Positions 35,657 through 44,168 of a stretch of 64,000 bases of DNA are shown one piece after another. Both the position numbers and the translations under genes were made by a program. The first letter of the stretch is position 1, and the number at the start of each line of letters is the position of its first letter. This DNA comes from Hyphomicrobiales bacterium (lineage in GTDB: Bacteria > Pseudomonadota > Alphaproteobacteria > Rhizobiales > Aestuariivirgaceae): NCBI GenBank assembly GCA_025359265.1, contig JANYHB010000003.1, forward strand, positions 1 through 64,000, given 5' to 3'. The notes beneath the pieces are model-generated. The model was not told the DNA's origin. It did no database searches and was given only the letters and a program-made list of their open reading frames with translations.

Positions 35657-37103
35657 ATCCGTGAAAATTGCGTCTCACATCTATGATGCGCTGTGCGACG
35701 CGGTTCTGGCGGTCAATTGGCGCAATTTCGCCATTCACAAGGCGTGGCACATATCTTTCCGGAAGAAATTTCGCAAGTATTTTGCGCCAAAATGGCGGCG
35801 CTCGGCCAACGGCTTCAGCAGCAACCGACCGCAGACCATAAGGCAAATTTGAGTACGCCGGATTCGGCTGAAGCTCAACGTCATAAATGGAGGAACCATC
35901 ACTGAGCAAGGCGTGGAGACCCAACATCGCACCTTCGACATCATCATTCAGACCCAAACCCAAGTGCCGCACGCGCAGCAGCATATCAGGATAGGGTGGT
36001 TCGTATTTAGACTCAGGTGCCTTGAATTTTTTCTTGGCGAGCCGCGCAAAGTGTTTGCGCACCTTTTGAAAAAGCACGGCATCAAGTTCTGACTTCGGCT
36101 TGGCTGTAAGCCAGGGGCCTATTGTCCACGGCTGTTTTTCGATTTCATCAAGTATGGCTTTAGTCCAAATCTCGCGGTCGACAGTCACATTCTCGGGCAG
36201 CAAACCGTGGGATTGTGCCACCTCCAAGCCACGCAGATCATGGTATCTGATGGTGCGAATATCTGATTGCCAATCGGCTTTCGCAGCGAATGGATCCTGC
36301 TGATTTTCTATGATCCATTTCTGGCCCTGATCAGAATTTTTTGATTTTTTCTCCACAACGCGCGACCATGAAACGCCAGCTGAATGACCAGACGTTCCAT
36401 AGATCGAAACCGGGTTTTCAACTTGTAGAATTTCATCGCAATGAAAGGCAATCAAGTTGTGGGCATAAACGTCCGGCATCAAATAGGAGAAAAAAACGCC
36501 GTTCGATTTGGCACGAATCCGGTCATAGACCTTGCGCGAAATCATGCCGTGATAAACCAAAACATTATCCCACGATCCAATGTTTTTTGCGGCTATTGTA
36601 TTGGCGGCTATTTCTTTCGCCGCACCATAGCGCCAGCCGCCGTAACATTTTGATGTGTAGATACGAGAAAAACCTTCGCCATCTGTCGAAAGTGTGGGCC
36701 ACACATAGTGCAGCAGATGCCAGCGCACAGCGTCTGCAGGCTTGCGACTTAACCGTTCAACAAGCCAATCCAGTGAACCCAGGCAATAGCCATCATCATC
36801 ACCAATAATGGAAAGGTAATCACCTGTCGCTGCGGCCAGGCCCAACTCAAAGTTATGGCGCTGGCTGGTGGAAAATTTGGACCGAGCATATCGAATACGC
36901 TGATCCCTTTTTTGTGCTGCCTTAACAACCTTGCGTGTTTCAGGCCCACTAAAATTATCCTGCACTAAAATTTCAATCTGGCCCGATTTGTGGTGCAGCA
37001 AGGCAGCAAGGCACGAGGCTAGTGTTTCAGGACGATCGCGCGTTGGAATAATAACCGAAATCAACGGTTTTGGTTTTGAAGATGTCTCCAAAAGTGAGGC
37101 CAT
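35643..37103 (-). CDS. GT2-family glycosyltransferase (paralogue of the convergent gene)
   Basis: A 486-residue GT2 enzyme: I-S-V-I-I-P-T-R-D-R-P-E-T-L, I-L-V-Q-D-N-F, and I-G-D-D-D-G. It shares W-x-x-x-x-Y-x-W-P and Y-H-G-M-I-S-R-K with the gene at 34391, with which its end overlaps by 14 bases. The ATG at 37103 has AAGGGAACCGG directly upstream; the frame is open to a TTG at 37160, but that would overlap the upstream gene. It follows the CmcI-type gene by 23 bases, as part of a minus-strand run from rfbG. Confidence 0.87.
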   Translation of the reverse strand: MASLLETSSKPKPLISVIIPTRDRPETLASCLAALLHHKSGQIEILVQDNFSGPETRKVVKAAQKRDQRIRYARSKFSTSQRHNFELGLAAATGDYLSIIGDDDGYCLGSLDWLVERLSRKPADAVRWHLLHYVWPTLSTDGEGFSRIYTSKCYGGWRYGAAKEIAANTIAAKNIGSWDNVLVYHGMISRKVYDRIRAKSNGVFFSYLMPDVYAHNLIAFHCDEILQVENPVSIYGTSGHSAGVSWSRVVEKKSKNSDQGQKWIIENQQDPFAAKADWQSDIRTIRYHDLRGLEVAQSHGLLPENVTVDREIWTKAILDEIEKQPWTIGPWLTAKPKSELDAVLFQKVRKHFARLAKKKFKAPESKYEPPYPDMLLRVRHLGLGLNDDVEGAMLGLHALLSDGSSIYDVELQPNPAYSNLPYGLRSVAAEAVGRAPPFWRKILAKFLPERYVPRLVNGEIAPIDRQNRVAQRIIDVRRNFHGSNLD

Positions 37104-37126
37104 TCCGGTTCCCTTGCCGCTTAAAT

Positions 37127-37897
37127 CTATGAAATCCTTTTCACAAAGGCGCTTGGCCAATAAGTCAGCCGCTCCCGCACAACACCTTCATTAAAGGGCC
37201 AGGCGGGCTCTTCAATAACGAAGTTGTTATTCTCTTTTGTGAAGGTGATGGCAGCTTGCTGCGGATTGGAATGTTTCCATTCCGGCTTGGTGCGTGGCGC
37301 ACCAGCCACTTCTTCCATGATGCCGTCTGATGCCACAATGTAACAACCTGGCGTGACCATTGGGCCATAAGCTCGAAGTTCTTCGAGAACGTGTTCCTTC
37401 GTGTGGTTGGAATCAAGCATCACCATCACTTTTTCGCCGGGTTTAATCAGGGCCTTCACTTCAGCCACGGTGTCCGGGTCAATCGATGAGCCGTCAACGA
37501 CAGTGATATAAGGGCTCAAGATATGCTCGCTGATGGCTTTGCGATTGTGCGGGCGAAGCTCAAGTTCCACGCCAATGACGCGGCCTTTTTCCATGGCCTT
37601 GAACAAGGAAGCATAAAATACCAATGAGCCGCCGTGGGCCACGCCAGTTTCAATCAACACATCAGGCTTGTGTTCCCAAAGCACTTCTTGAATGCGCAGC
37701 ACGTCCTCTGGAAGTTGGATGAACGGACGGCCCATCCATGAAAAAGCATAAATGTATTTTACATCCCAGCTGACACGGCGCCAAGCGCGGTTGAGCAATT
37801 CAAAAGCCTCAGGTGTGGTGAGGGCATGGCGAGCTATTTCTGTACCAGCATCGTCAATTTCAGCCACATAGTTTTTCTTGTCATCAAAAACAATCAT
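37127..37897 (-). CDS. cephalosporin hydroxylase (CmcI)-family protein
   Basis: A 256-residue protein of the CmcI family (PF04989), a SAM-binding Rossmann fold. Signatures: W-M-G-R-P-F-I-Q-L-P-E-D, L-I-E-T-G-V-A-H-G-G-S-L, G-V-E-L-E-L-R-P-H-N and V-M-L-D-S-N-H-T-K-E-H-V. Despite the name, members in glycan loci are thought to be sugar methyltransferases. It overlaps the upstream SDR-type gene by four bases. Confidence 0.88.
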   Translation of the reverse strand: MIVFDDKKNYVAEIDDAGTEIARHALTTPEAFELLNRAWRRVSWDVKYIYAFSWMGRPFIQLPEDVLRIQEVLWEHKPDVLIETGVAHGGSLVFYASLFKAMEKGRVIGVELELRPHNRKAISEHILSPYITVVDGSSIDPDTVAEVKALIKPGEKVMVMLDSNHTKEHVLEELRAYGPMVTPGCYIVASDGIMEEVAGAPRTKPEWKHSNPQQAAITFTKENNNFVIEEPAWPFNEGVVRERLTYWPSAFVKRIS

Positions 37898-38730
37898 TTC
37901 ACACCTTGGTTTGTTAGTTGCTTTATAATATTTGGCAAATGGATCGCCGGATTAGTGGAAGGCAGGGCGAATTCGCATGCTGCGCGGGAGATGTCAATTT
38001 GTGGGAACGTCACAATTTGTCCGTTGGGTTTGAAATGCACTTTGAAGCCTGCGGTTTGCAAAACGTCAGCAATTTGTTGGTGCGTGAAGTTGGTTCCACA
38101 AGCCACATTATAAAGCCTCGATGCTCCACTTCGCGAAATTGCGATAAGCATCGCGGCAGCGTCTTCCACAGCAATATAATCTTTTGCAGAGCTGGGGAAT
38201 TGGCCGATGGTTACTTCGCCTTTTTCCACCGCATCACGCAGCACGGCCGTCATGAATAAATTGGATTGATCTTGCGCACCATAGACATTGGACATTCTTG
38301 CAACGCGGATAAGCGGGTTGTCAAAGGCCATACACAGGCTTTCGCCGGCAAGTTTTGAGATATTGTACACGTGGTCAACACTGGTTGGCCGAACCAGAAG
38401 TGGGGTGTCTTCATTGGTTGATGTGGCGCCATCGTAAACCCGCGCAGAAGAAAGATAAAGAAAGCTCTCATAGCGATAATGCGTCAGGGCGTCATGCAAG
38501 CGTAGCACCTGCAAATCAAACGTCTCCAGCAAACGCTTGCGAAAATCTGCCGTCATTCCGATACAGAAGATCACATGGCCAAGATCACTTCCCGCAGTTG
38601 GCCAAGATGCGCGGCCAACTTGGGTCACAGTGGCCCCGCTGGCCCTCAATTGGCGCGTAAGTTCAGAACCTACAAACCCCAACCCACCAAAAATTGTGTA
38701 CTTTGATCCCAGCAAACTAATTTCCGTCAA
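37894..38730 (-). CDS. NAD-dependent epimerase/dehydratase-family protein
   Basis: A 278-residue extended SDR. N-terminal F-G-G-L-G-F-V-G-S-E-L binds the cofactor (the first Gly of the usual T-G-G-x-G is kept), S-S-A-R-V-Y and Y-N-I-S-K-L-A-G-E give the catalytic Ser/Tyr/Lys. In this locus it may reduce or epimerise the 4-keto group made by RfbG. The start is probably the TTG at 38730; no ATG occurs before the cofactor motif, so the exact start is uncertain. It overlaps the CmcI-type gene. Confidence 0.82.
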   Translation of the reverse strand: MTEISLLGSKYTIFGGLGFVGSELTRQLRASGATVTQVGRASWPTAGSDLGHVIFCIGMTADFRKRLLETFDLQVLRLHDALTHYRYESFLYLSSARVYDGATSTNEDTPLLVRPTSVDHVYNISKLAGESLCMAFDNPLIRVARMSNVYGAQDQSNLFMTAVLRDAVEKGEVTIGQFPSSAKDYIAVEDAAAMLIAISRSGASRLYNVACGTNFTHQQIADVLQTAGFKVHFKPNGQIVTFPQIDISRAACEFALPSTNPAIHLPNIIKQLTNQGVK

Positions 38731-38888
38731 CCGTAAAATAGGCCGTTTTGGTAATCATTCGGCCCTGCACATCATTTTTCACCTAGTAGTTGTGGTGGCA
38801 TTAACCATGCAAACACGAAGGGGTCAAGCGCAACAATGGACTAATTTGCAGCATAAAATGAGGTTTATATTCCGGATTGAATTTACTC

Positions 38889-39992
38889 TCAGATTGACGA
38901 AGCTACGAGCGCGGAGGTTGGGACCAGCGAAGATTCAAAGGCACTGATTTGTTCAATGGTTTTGGCGTACATGTTCGCGCCGTCGCGGTGGGCCAGTCTC
39001 CACTCCACCGTCATATCCAATGCCTTGCTAAGGTTAAGGCGGGGCAGCCAACCCAATTCAATTTCGGCCTTGGTCGAATCCAATCGCAATAGTTTTGCCT
39101 CATGGAGCTTTAGCGGGTCTTCCACAAAACTAAAGCCATCTTCAAATCCAAATTTGCGGCACAGATAATCCACCACCTGTGCCACCGGGGCCTCGTCTTC
39201 GCGCCTGGGTCCGAAGTTCCACGCTTGCGGCGCTGTGGCGCGATACTGCCAAATATGTTCCACCGCCCGCAAATAGCCAAACAATGGTTCAAGCACATGT
39301 TGCCAAGGCCGCACGGCATTTGGATTTCGAATGTCGGGTTTTTTGTTGCCCATCAGGGCCGCAAATACGTCTGTCATCAAACGGTCTTCTGCCCAATCTC
39401 CCCCACCAATCACATTGCCAGCGCGAGCTGATGCAACAACAGCTCCACCAGTCTTGAAATAGGAGCGGGCGTAAGCTGCAGTTACAAGTTCAGCACAGCC
39501 CTTGCTGCTGCTATAAGGGTCATGCCCGCCCATTGCGTCACTCTCGCGGTAGGCCCATATCTGTTCCACATTCTCGTAACATTTATCTGTGGTGACAATC
39601 AGCGTTGCTTGCACCGATGGGGTGCTACGCGCCGCTTCAAGCACATGCACAGTGCCCATAACGTTGGCTGCAAAGGTTTCGACAGGCTCAGTATACGACA
39701 ATCGCAAAATCGCCTGCGCCGCAAGATGCAAAATAATGTCGGGTTTGAATTTTGTGATCGCCGCTTTGAGTTTTTCCAAATCTCGAATATCGCCAATTTC
39801 GTGTTCAATAAAATCGCCAACCCTGGCCAAGGTAAACAGGTTCGTTTCAGTTGGCGGCGGCAGTGAAAAGCCGTGCACAATGGCACCAAGCTTGTGCAGC
39901 CAAAGCGCCAGCCAGCCACCCTTGAAGCCGCTGTGCCCAGTGAGAAAAACGCGTTTCCCGCGCCAAAAAATATCTTGTGGTTTGTCTATCAT
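38889..39992 (-). CDS. rfbG: CDP-glucose 4,6-dehydratase
   Basis: A 367-residue extended SDR with the RfbG form of the cofactor motif, L-T-G-H-S-G-F-K-G-G-W-L, then T-D-K-C-Y-E-N, the catalytic Y-S-S-S-K-G-C-A-E-L and R-P-W-Q-H-V-L-E-P. It converts CDP-glucose to CDP-4-dehydro-6-deoxyglucose. It points away from the rfbC-like gene and leads a minus-strand run (rfbG, SDR, CmcI, GT2). No rfbH (3-dehydratase) is in the window, so a 6-deoxyhexose rather than a 3,6-dideoxyhexose is the likely product; inference. Confidence 0.94.
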   Translation of the reverse strand: MIDKPQDIFWRGKRVFLTGHSGFKGGWLALWLHKLGAIVHGFSLPPPTETNLFTLARVGDFIEHEIGDIRDLEKLKAAITKFKPDIILHLAAQAILRLSYTEPVETFAANVMGTVHVLEAARSTPSVQATLIVTTDKCYENVEQIWAYRESDAMGGHDPYSSSKGCAELVTAAYARSYFKTGGAVVASARAGNVIGGGDWAEDRLMTDVFAALMGNKKPDIRNPNAVRPWQHVLEPLFGYLRAVEHIWQYRATAPQAWNFGPRREDEAPVAQVVDYLCRKFGFEDGFSFVEDPLKLHEAKLLRLDSTKAEIELGWLPRLNLSKALDMTVEWRLAHRDGANMYAKTIEQISAFESSLVPTSALVASSI

Positions 39993-40070
39993 TTTTTCGA
40001 CATAGCTTAAAAAATTACATTAGTTAAGTGCCGTAATTACCCGTTAAGACAGTGATGTTGGAGCATGTAA

Positions 40071-40634
40071 ATGAAATTTCACAAAACCCCGCTTGCAGGC
40101 GCTTTTCTGATTGAGCCGGAAAGACGCGGCGATGACCGCGGATTTTTCGCCCGCGTATTCTGCCAGAACGAGTTTAAAGCCCAGGGTCTCCACGGCTCTT
40201 TTGTGCAAATGAATAACTCTCTCAGCGCCAAGGCGGGCACCTTGCGGGGCATGCATTACCAACTTCCACCCGCGAGTGAGGTAAAAGTGGTGCGTGCCAT
40301 AAGAGGTGCTTTGTGGGACGTTATTATAGACTTGCGCGCTGGTTCGCCCACCTATTTGAAATGGTTCGGTGCCGAGCTTACCGAAGATAATCGCATGATG
40401 CTTTACGTGCCACGCGGATTCGGCCATGGATTTATCACGCTGAGTGAAAATGTGGAAACACTCTATATGGTAAGCGATTTTTATGATCCGAATTGTGAGC
40501 GAGGAGTGCGCTGGAATGATCCAGCCATTGGCATAAAATGGCCGCGCGAGCCCGTTGAAATTTCGGAAAAAGATCGTGCTTGGCCAGATTTAAATAGTGC
40601 GCATCACGGTATGGAATTGATGCGGGGTTTATAG
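40071..40634 (+). CDS. RfbC-like 4-dehydro-6-deoxysugar 3,5-epimerase
   Basis: A 187-residue cupin-fold epimerase: D-D-R-G-F-F-A-R-V-F, G-T-L-R-G-M-H-Y-Q with the catalytic His, V-R-A-I-R-G-A-L-W-D-V-I-I-D, and P-R-G-F-G-H-G-F. RfbC works on dTDP-4-keto-6-deoxyglucose, but with rfbF and rfbG next to it and no dTDP genes the substrate here is probably CDP-linked. It starts 78 bases from the divergent rfbG. Confidence 0.9.
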   Translation: MKFHKTPLAGAFLIEPERRGDDRGFFARVFCQNEFKAQGLHGSFVQMNNSLSAKAGTLRGMHYQLPPASEVKVVRAIRGALWDVIIDLRAGSPTYLKWFGAELTEDNRMMLYVPRGFGHGFITLSENVETLYMVSDFYDPNCERGVRWNDPAIGIKWPREPVEISEKDRAWPDLNSAHHGMELMRGL

Positions 40635-40822
40635 TTGTTTGCATCAGTCGATGTAAATGCTGCTATCACTTGGACTTGGTCGGTTATGATGCTGACTGAA
40701 AATGGGGCATCAGCCCGATTATATTAATCGTGAAAAAGGTTTTGCAAATCGGTTGCCAATTTCAAGACCGTCACATTCACCGAGATTAGCAAACGCAAAC
40801 TGCAAGAAATTAGAGGCCTCCT
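40635..40822. other. intergenic region between rfbC-like and isomerase genes
   Basis: About 190 bases with no gene. No clear terminator with a T-run was seen. A GAGGCC stretch before the ATG at 40823 may act as the ribosome site. It separates the CDP-sugar genes from the isomerase and inositol group. Confidence 0.5.
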
Positions 40823-41605
40823 ATGTCGCATCCTTTTACATTTTCTGCCTGCGCTGAAATGCTTTGGCGTGAAAAACCCATTGAGTGGCGGTGCGCCAAG
40901 CTTAAGGATTTGGGCTTTCAGGTGGGGCTGTGGAATTGGCCCGCGCATGATTTGAACGCATTGGAAAAATCCGGGGCGACGTTCTCCATCATGAATGGCT
41001 ATTCGCGGGGCCGCCTGACCGATGACGAGGGCGCAGCGGAGCTCCTAAGAACCGCGCGTGAGACCGCGCTCGTGGGCAAACGCCTTGGCGTGGCAAGGCT
41101 GAATTTGCATGGTACGGGTTTGGGAGATCGTGGAATGCCCATGCAGCCCGTCGAAGTTATCACAGGCGCCATGTGGCTGAAGGCGCGTGATACCATGTGC
41201 CGCATGGTGGAAATGGCGGAGCAAGACAACGTTATTTTCACTTTGGAAAATTTGAATTTACTGCTCGATCATCCTGGCGTGCCTTTTGGGCGGGCTGAAG
41301 AAACGCTCGCGCTGGTCTCCAGTGTCAATCACCCACGACTTCGCCTGAACCTTGATCTCTATCATGTACAAATTGGCGAAGGTATTTTGATCGAAATGTG
41401 CAACCGCGCATTGCCCTGGATTGGAGAAATTCAAGTAGCTGACGTTCCCGGCCGCATGGAGCCGGGAACGGGTGAAATCAATTATAACGGCATTGCCAAA
41501 GCGCTACTTGCCATGGGCTATAGTGGCCCGGTGGCCTTGGAAACCTATGCTTCGGGTGATCCGCTTCAAGCACTTGAAAGTTTCCGCGCGGCTTTCACAC
41601 TCTAG
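40823..41605 (+). CDS. hydroxypyruvate isomerase-like TIM-barrel protein
   Basis: A 260-residue AP-endonuclease-2-type TIM barrel close to hydroxypyruvate isomerase (Hyi/OtnI). Signatures: F-S-A-C-A-E-M-L, L-N-L-H-G-T-G, F-T-L-E-N-L-N (metal-binding Glu), L-D-L-Y-H-V-Q-I-G-E-G and C-terminal G-P-V-A-L-E-T-Y. It would interconvert hydroxypyruvate and tartronate semialdehyde, or a related keto sugar acid. It precedes iolG-type and isomerase genes, all in one direction. Confidence 0.82.
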   Translation: MSHPFTFSACAEMLWREKPIEWRCAKLKDLGFQVGLWNWPAHDLNALEKSGATFSIMNGYSRGRLTDDEGAAELLRTARETALVGKRLGVARLNLHGTGLGDRGMPMQPVEVITGAMWLKARDTMCRMVEMAEQDNVIFTLENLNLLLDHPGVPFGRAEETLALVSSVNHPRLRLNLDLYHVQIGEGILIEMCNRALPWIGEIQVADVPGRMEPGTGEINYNGIAKALLAMGYSGPVALETYASGDPLQALESFRAAFTL

Positions 41606-41650
41606 GCTTGTTTCGCAAGTGCATTAAATCCCTGTGAGGTGATGAGGAAA

Positions 41651-41676
41651 TGCAATCGGGCGCTTGGCCCGATGCA
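41651..41676. repeat. inverted repeat between hyi-like and iolG genes
   Basis: Ten-base arms TGCATCGGGC with one extra A in the left arm flank a five-base loop (gcttg). It lies 46 bases after the isomerase stop and 81 before iolG. No T-run follows, so it may be an operator for an inositol regulator or a stabilising hairpin. Confidence 0.45.
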
Positions 41677-41695
41677 CTGTACAATGTATCAGCGC

Positions 41696-41724
41696 TTGAT
41701 ATTGAGATGCATGATTTCTAGAAA
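41696..41724 (+). promoter_or_regulatory. candidate promoter of the iolG gene
   Basis: TTGATA (41696-41701) and TAGAAA (41719-41724) are separated by 17 bases and lie 33 bases before the iolG ATG. Both boxes match only partly, so confidence is low. Confidence 0.35.
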
Positions 41725-41756
41725 ATGATTTCGATCAGTAGTTAACGGAGACAGAA

Positions 41757-42749
41757 ATGAACATTCGATTTGGCGTTATTGGTGCCGGCCGCATTGGCAA
41801 AGTGCACGCAAAAACCATCGCGGCAAATGCCAAAGCCAAGTTGGTCTATATCGCTGATGCCCTGCCCGCGGCGGCACAAGGCCTGGCAGATCAATATGGG
41901 GCCAAGGTTGCGTCCGTGGAAGAGATCATGAAGGCAAAAGACGTGGATGCCGTATTGATTGGCTCGCCCACCGGTTTCCATGCCGAGCAAATTCAAGCCG
42001 CGTCGAACCACGGTAAGGCCATCATGTGCGAAAAGCCAGTGTCAATGAGTGTCGCCGCCATCGAAGAAACGTTGAGAGTGGTGGAGAAAAATAAATCCAC
42101 GTTGATGATTGGTTTCAACCGCCGCTTTGACCCGAACTTTGCCGAGCTTGAAAAAATCGTCCGTCGTGGCGACATTGGCGATGTTGAATTGTGCACGGTG
42201 ATCAGCCGCGATCCGTCTCCGCCCCCCGCTGAATATGTCAAAGGTTCCGGAGGCATTTTCGCGGACATGATGATCCATGATTTAGACATGGCGCGGTTCC
42301 TCGTGGGTGAGGAATTTGTCATCGTCAACGCGCTGGGTGCTGCCTTGGTTGACAAGGCCATTGGCGAAGCGGGTGATGCGGATACGGCTGCAGTCCAGAT
42401 GCAAACGGCGTCTGGCAAGATTGCCGTCATCACAAACTCACGCCGCGCCACTTATGGTTACGATCAGCGCATGGAAGTGCATGGTTCAAAAGGCATGGTT
42501 CACGCCAAGAATGTGCATAACACCACGGTCGAAGTGCTCAGCCAATGGGGCTATAAGGCTGACCCGATCCAAAACTTCTTTCTGGAGCGTTATGGTGCAG
42601 CCTATGCCAATGAATTGAACACATTCATCACCGCCGTGGAAACCGGCAACCGCGATCCGAGGCCCAATGGTTTTGATGGCTTGCAGGCGCAGAGACTTGC
42701 TGAAGCGGCCACGCAAAGCTGGAAGACCGGCAAGCCGGTCAAGGTTTAA
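41757..42749 (+). CDS. iolG: inositol 2-dehydrogenase
   Basis: A 330-residue Gfo/Idh/MocA oxidoreductase. G-V-I-G-A-G-R-I-G-K-V-H binds NAD, C-E-K-P-V-S-M holds the catalytic Lys, G-G-I-F-A-D-M-M-I-H-D-L-D-M-A gives the His/Asp pair of inositol dehydrogenases. It oxidises myo-inositol to 2-keto-inositol, though close relatives act on scyllo-inositol or other polyols. GGAGA lies before the ATG. It ends six bases before the next gene. Confidence 0.9.
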   Translation: MNIRFGVIGAGRIGKVHAKTIAANAKAKLVYIADALPAAAQGLADQYGAKVASVEEIMKAKDVDAVLIGSPTGFHAEQIQAASNHGKAIMCEKPVSMSVAAIEETLRVVEKNKSTLMIGFNRRFDPNFAELEKIVRRGDIGDVELCTVISRDPSPPPAEYVKGSGGIFADMMIHDLDMARFLVGEEFVIVNALGAALVDKAIGEAGDADTAAVQMQTASGKIAVITNSRRATYGYDQRMEVHGSKGMVHAKNVHNTTVEVLSQWGYKADPIQNFFLERYGAAYANELNTFITAVETGNRDPRPNGFDGLQAQRLAEAATQSWKTGKPVKV

Positions 42750-42755
42750 ACCGCC

Positions 42756-43574
42756 ATGCGTATTGGAATTTTCGCTAAAACGTTTGCCGGCACCACGCCT
42801 GCGAAAGTGTTTGCAGACGCAGGGGCGGCGGGCTTTGCCTGCGTACAATATAACATGGCCTGCTCGGGGCTGTCCTCTTTGCCAGAAGCGATCAGTGAAG
42901 AAGTGACACAAGCCATTTCCTCTGCGTCAAAGCAAACCGGAGTTAGTGTCTCGGCACTATCCGCCACCTACAATATGGCCCACCCTTCAAGTGCTGTACG
43001 CAAAATGGGACGCAAAAGTTTTGCGGTTATCGCGGCGAAGGCCCATGCGATGGGTTCAAATCTTATAACCGTCTGCACCGGCAGTCGCGACCCGCATGAT
43101 CAGTGGAAAAACCATCCGCAGAATGCCAGCTCAGATGCCTGGGGCGATATGGTGCAAGAGTTTGGGCACCTTATAGCCATTGCAGAGCGTGAAGACATTT
43201 ATCTTGGCATAGAACCAGAGCTTGGCAATGTCGTTGCGACACCCGCCAAAGCAGCAGCTTTGATGAAGGAGATGCAGTCCAATCGTCTGCGCATTGTTTT
43301 TGATGCGGCCAATTTATTCGAACACGCCCAAGTGCCAGATGTGCGCCGACTGATCGAGCAGGGCGTTGATCGGCTTTCTGGCCACATCGCTTTGGTACAC
43401 GCAAAAGATCGTAATTCAAAAGGAGTGTCTTGCGCGCCGGGCAAGGGCATCATTGATTTTAGTCATTATCTCCAAACCTTGAAAGCAGCCGGCTTTAACG
43501 GCGACATCATCGCCCATGGTTTTGCCGCTGAAGAGGCAAAAGGCGTGGCGGGGATGCTCAAGTCCATCGCCTGA
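42756..43574 (+). CDS. sugar phosphate isomerase/epimerase-family TIM barrel
   Basis: A 272-residue AP-endonuclease-2-type barrel: N-terminal F-A-K-T-F-A-G, A-Y/S-A-T-Y-N-M-A-H, V-C-T-G-S-R-D-P, G-I-E-P-E-L-G-N-V (metal Glu), V-F-D-A-A-N-L and H-A-K-D-R. It resembles IolE/IolI-type proteins and is next to iolG, so a role in inositol or inosose conversion is likely; the exact reaction is not certain. Confidence 0.82.
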   Translation: MRIGIFAKTFAGTTPAKVFADAGAAGFACVQYNMACSGLSSLPEAISEEVTQAISSASKQTGVSVSALSATYNMAHPSSAVRKMGRKSFAVIAAKAHAMGSNLITVCTGSRDPHDQWKNHPQNASSDAWGDMVQEFGHLIAIAEREDIYLGIEPELGNVVATPAKAAALMKEMQSNRLRIVFDAANLFEHAQVPDVRRLIEQGVDRLSGHIALVHAKDRNSKGVSCAPGKGIIDFSHYLQTLKAAGFNGDIIAHGFAAEEAKGVAGMLKSIA

Positions 43575-43655
43575 AAACGTGATTTGCCGTGATAAATGCC
43601 TCATTGGCAAAATGCTTCGGCAGCGCCTATCTTGGGATCATCAAAGGAGACCATT

Positions 43656-44165
43656 ATGACAACTGAAAAAGCAATTCTGGCTGGTGGCTGTTTCTGGGGT
43701 ATGCAGGATTTGATCCGCAGGCGCCCTGGCGTTGTGAAAACCCGTGTGGGTTATACCGGCGGTGACGTGAAGAACGCCACTTACCGCAATCACGGCACAC
43801 ATGCAGAAGGTATTGAGATCACCTTTGATCCCGCCAAGGTGAGCTACCGTCAAATTCTCGAATTCTTTTTTCAGATTCATGATCCAACGACAAAGAATCG
43901 CCAAGGCAATGATGTTGGCAGCGCTTATCGTTCAGCGATCTATTATGAAACCGAACAGCAAAAAAAGACGGCACTCGATACGATTGCCGATGTTGATGCT
44001 TCCGGTATTTGGCCAGGAAAAGTTGTGACGGAACTGGCCCCTGCGGGTGATTTCTGGCTGGCCGAAGCTGAGCATCAAGACTATTTGGAGAAATATCCAA
44101 ACGGCTATACCTGCCATTTTCCGCGCCCCAACTGGGTTCTGCCAAAGCGGCAGGCGGCTGAATAA
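43656..44165 (+). CDS. msrA: peptide methionine-(S)-S-oxide reductase
   Basis: A 169-residue MsrA with the active-site G-G-C-F-W-G near residues 11-16, T-R-V-G-Y-T-G-G, and a single further cysteine in [10 protein letters not shown] as likely resolving residue. No signal peptide, so cytosolic. AAAGGAGA before the ATG at 43656 decides the start against an in-frame upstream ATG at 43596. It is followed by ccdA after three bases. Confidence 0.95.
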   Translation: MTTEKAILAGGCFWGMQDLIRRRPGVVKTRVGYTGGDVKNATYRNHGTHAEGIEITFDPAKVSYRQILEFFFQIHDPTTKNRQGNDVGSAYRSAIYYETEQQKKTALDTIADVDASGIWPGKVVTELAPAGDFWLAEAEHQDYLEKYPNGYTCHFPRPNWVLPKRQAAE

Positions 44166-44168
44166 AAC

